DNA of 7,117 nt from Planctomycetota bacterium (GTDB lineage Bacteria > Planctomycetota > UBA1135 > GCA-002686595), in assembly GCA_011524785.1 (NCBI GenBank), contig WTJQ01000356.1, positions 1-7,117 of the forward strand, in the 5' to 3' direction. This document shows, piece by piece, positions 5,801 through 7,117 of this stretch. The notes under the pieces were generated by a model that saw only the letters and a program-made list of their open reading frames with translations, was not told where the DNA came from and ran no database searches. The number at the start of each line of letters is the position of its first letter. The stretch's first letter is position 1. Both the position numbers and the translations under genes were made by a program.

Positions 5801-7117
5801 GGAGTCGTTCGCACGCGCGCTCCTGGCCGAGGGCTTCACGCGCGAGGGCTGGAGTCGCGTCCCGGCCATCGAGGCCGCAGCCGCCGCCGACCTCGTGGAC
5901 GCCACCGCCGAGGGAACGGACGAGGCCCTGCGCGAGGTGAGCAGCCGCTGGCCCTGGACCGCGGCCGCGGAGAGCGCGGAGGGCGTGCGGCTGGAGGTCG
6001 CCAGCCGCGACGGGGACGTGGCCACGGCCGCGACGATCGTGCTCGGTGCTCTCCCCGAGGGCTGGGACACCCTCCCGGCGAGCGAGGAGACCAGCGAGCG
6101 CTGGCTCCAGCTCGCCCGCGCCCTGGAGGCCGGGGGGAACCCGGCCCTGGCCGGCGGCCTGCTGCGCGCGGTGACCAGTCGCTGGCCCGGCGCGGACCCC
6201 AGCCTCCGCGATGCGGCGGCGGTCGCCGCAGCTGTGGAGCCGCCCCGCACGACCCCCACCGTGCCCGCGGAGCCGGGACTGGCGCGGCTGGCGACCGCCA
6301 GCCTGATCGAGGCCGGGCGCTTCCCGGGAGCGGGCGACGACGCCGGCACGCTCGTCACGCTGACGCGTGACCGCCTGACGGCCGTCGGCGCGGGCGGCCG
6401 CGAGCGGTGGTCCCGCAAGATCCCGGGAGGAGCCGTCGAGGCGTGGTTCGACCCCGACCGGTGCGTCACGGCCGGGGGCCTGCTGCATTTGGTCCTGCCG
6501 GACGTCCTCTACACCGTGGACCCGGCCAGCGGCGAGCTCAGCACCGAGGCCACCGCGCGCACCCGCGGCGAGTACCTGCACGGGGACGGGGCGGGCGGGC
6601 TGCTCGTGACGAGCCGGCGCGAGCTCGACACCTTCGTCGCCGAGGGCATCGAGCCCGTGAGCGGAGCGCGGCTGTGGCGCGTCGTCCTCCCCTATCGGTT
6701 CCTGCCCGAGTTCACGCTCGACGCCGCGGCCGGCGTGGTGGTCCTCTGGCCGAACGGCCAAGGCACCGCCCGCGTCCTCGACCTGTTCACCGGGCGCGAG
6801 CGGTCGCGCTTCATGGTCCAGGGCACGCGCCGGGAGGAGGCGCGCGCGGCGTTCGTCGAGGACGGCCTGCTCGTGCTCCCCGCGCTGCAGCGAGGCTCCT
6901 CGGTGCGGACCAATCGCATCCGAGGCTTCCGCCTCTCGGACGGTCGCGAGATGTGGTCCGTGGATCTGACGCGCCTGGGGCGCGGCTACGAGGCGACGCA
7001 CGTGCTGCGCAGCGCGGGCCGGACGTGGCGCGTGCTCGCGGCGCGCGCGGGCGGGGACTCGGTGCGCTCCCGGCATGAGTTCGACCCCAGACGAGGGCTC
7101 GCCGTCGAGGCCCGAGC
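2808..7117 (+). CDS. Exported PQQ-type beta-propeller protein with helical repeats, 3' truncated (at least 1436 aa)
   Basis: One frame stays open from ATG 2808 to the right edge (1436 codons plus 2 bases). Residues 25-51 look like a signal peptide: GRRVAAL, a long Ala/Leu/Val core, then a likely cut after SSAARA before QDEV. Residues 65-225 are a helical module resembling the N-terminal TPR-like module of planctomycete PQQ proteins (SGRASEALAELQRLLEEHGG; LLERGDVAEARASWLRA). A Gly/Ala/acid-rich linker follows (226-325). Propeller 1 (about 335-765) has seven PQQ-like blade motifs: CVEAETGELLW (357-367), AAFDLEEGAPLW (445-456), AAYDLRTGELAW (504-515), ACLDAFSGAPLW (559-570), MAFDARSGALRW (617-628), and weaker copies near 667 and 719. 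A helical middle (770-1140) leads to a second propeller (from about 1155) with motifs near 1187, 1232, 1270, 1320 and 1370. The fold resembles BamB-like scaffolds; whether PQQ is bound cannot be told. GTG 2853, behind GAGGAG, is an alternative start that gives a shorter, more typical signal peptide. Function is unknown; the 35-base spacing suggests co-transcription with the VWA gene. Confidence 0.85.
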   Translation, partial: MIENRTPNRRAEERVVPGTLAQVGRRVAALASAVAAVGLGLAATASSAARAQDEVIGDRAFHVYDTQVARATAEQVLDHLASGRASEALAELQRLLEEHGGAVLRLTPVPAARGQVQSDTFVGVERWALSLLRGLPEPTLQLYRDRHRDASERALEEARLAGLGGDWAPLLAVARRWPVTPAAGRAWIAVGDLLLERGDVAEARASWLRAATAFEPSLASALDRTLAGSEALGDGREDETAAAADGSAAGLVAEVGPGSGESLQGWIAARSGEAPWTGLAKRLEIASGSRLAPMTSGRSLLGGEEPAGRPFGQQPEGWSVEVSLPRDPFWQSPASRRVFPVRAGDRLLISTSRTLVCVEAETGELLWRQSTTSLGTELPTWAEVERSMRGLETFREAIDTDEGFVAPATDGAVAIASFQVPVEVETQQDYNELEIIKVLPERRLAAFDLEEGAPLWHHAPPRDWDGDSGTFAERFTVVSPPVIHAGRALVQCARTRGRVELHVAAYDLRTGELAWSTPVITGQRQLNMFGRMTEEFVAPPVVCSPDGRAFVLTQLGVVACLDAFSGAPLWETSYEQVAMTSGRWRRAGSMATVWRNGPPIVHEDALLAAPYDSPHLMAFDARSGALRWSMRQTRLCLAADPTGRTREVNQLLGVREGLLVLGGERVAAFEPATGSLASQPPARLAWAFPAVGADGLANRWLPAPVLSGRSVLVPDDRELVELDLVTGRRLALLPWPTSDGRRLDGNLLVDDGAFFIVDGSGARGYFEWEGLVERARARLAEAPGDAAATLRLASLLTRRARSLHARRREARDLVEAGRLLGEGRALLDGLEEPEGRDAALHSLLRVRADVARAAMDPARARVDLEEALVLAPDSTAAAETRIALQEVLRDRDREGRLAVLRAIVREDVRERVTVAVLRPASGELTRTLRLQPLEGPDPEGGFPLPSVVYGLLEEMRLQLASGDAARRAEGLETLYSLLPTWGGFPLPWREGDLEGQDVESFARALLAEGFTREGWSRVPAIEAAAAADLVDATAEGTDEALREVSSRWPWTAAAESAEGVRLEVASRDGDVATAATIVLGALPEGWDTLPASEETSERWLQLARALEAGGNPALAGGLLRAVTSRWPGADPSLRDAAAVAAAVEPPRTTPTVPAEPGLARLATASLIEAGRFPGAGDDAGTLVTLTRDRLTAVGAGGRERWSRKIPGGAVEAWFDPDRCVTAGGLLHLVLPDVLYTVDPASGELSTEATARTRGEYLHGDGAGGLLVTSRRELDTFVAEGIEPVSGARLWRVVLPYRFLPEFTLDAAAGVVVLWPNGQGTARVLDLFTGRERSRFMVQGTRREEARAAFVEDGLLVLPALQRGSSVRTNRIRGFRLSDGREMWSVDLTRLGRGYEATHVLRSAGRTWRVLAARAGGDSVRSRHEFDPRRGLAVEAR
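2841..2855 (+). promoter_or_regulatory. Candidate ribosome binding site and alternative GTG start
   Basis: GAGGAG at 2841-2846 resembles a Shine-Dalgarno core and sits 6 bases before GTG 2853-2855 (another GTG at 2850 is too close). ATG 2808 has no purine-rich site ahead of it; the bases before it are a GC hairpin and CTCTCC. Starting at 2853 removes 15 polar residues and leaves about ten before the hydrophobic core, the usual shape of a signal peptide n-region. The same six bases also encode Glu-Glu in the longer reading, and GAGGAG is common in this genome's codons, so this is suggestive only. Confidence 0.4.

Noticed and set aside
3666..7076. A 1136-codon open frame on the minus strand opposite the propeller gene
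   Set aside because: Its product is rich in Arg, Gly, Ala and His with no recognisable domain, whereas the + strand frame through the same bases shows repeated PQQ blade motifs and a signal peptide. In DNA this GC-rich, stop codons are rare in the antisense frame, so long shadows are expected.

Overview
The window is very GC-rich (roughly three quarters G+C by eye, with third codon positions nearly all G or C). It reads as one co-directional block on the + strand holding three genes, two of them cut by the window edges. No RNA genes, mobile elements, CRISPR arrays or obvious promoters are visible. The gene types point to a high-GC member of the Planctomycetota or a related group: a BatA-type membrane protein, a large von Willebrand factor A (VWA) protein with a glutamine-amidotransferase-like domain, and a very large PQQ-type beta-propeller protein with an N-terminal helical-repeat module. 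This taxonomic call is inference from family resemblance, not from a marker gene.

Layout. Positions 1-220 hold the last 72 codons of a BatA-like protein with a C-terminal membrane helix. Its stop overlaps the next start in an ATGA (217-220). Positions 217-2772 encode an 851-residue VWA/GATase-like protein with three predicted membrane helices and a complete MIDAS motif. A 35-base gap (2773-2807) contains a perfect 7-bp GC stem-loop. From 2808 (or from an alternative GTG at 2853) to the right edge, a single frame stays open for at least 1436 codons. It encodes an exported protein with an N-terminal helical module, a first PQQ-like propeller, a long helical middle and a second propeller that runs off the window.

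How they may work together. BatA-type and VWA/GATase-like proteins are usually found with MoxR AAA+ ATPases and DUF58 proteins, and are thought to act together at the cytoplasmic membrane, in metal-dependent protein binding or envelope maturation. Here the MoxR and DUF58 partners would lie to the left, outside the window. The propeller protein is predicted to reach the periplasm, the side where the VWA domain should sit by the positive-inside rule. The three proteins could therefore form or service one envelope complex. That link rests only on gene adjacency and predicted topology. Nothing here proves a new system. The most unusual element is the large dual-propeller, helical-repeat protein.
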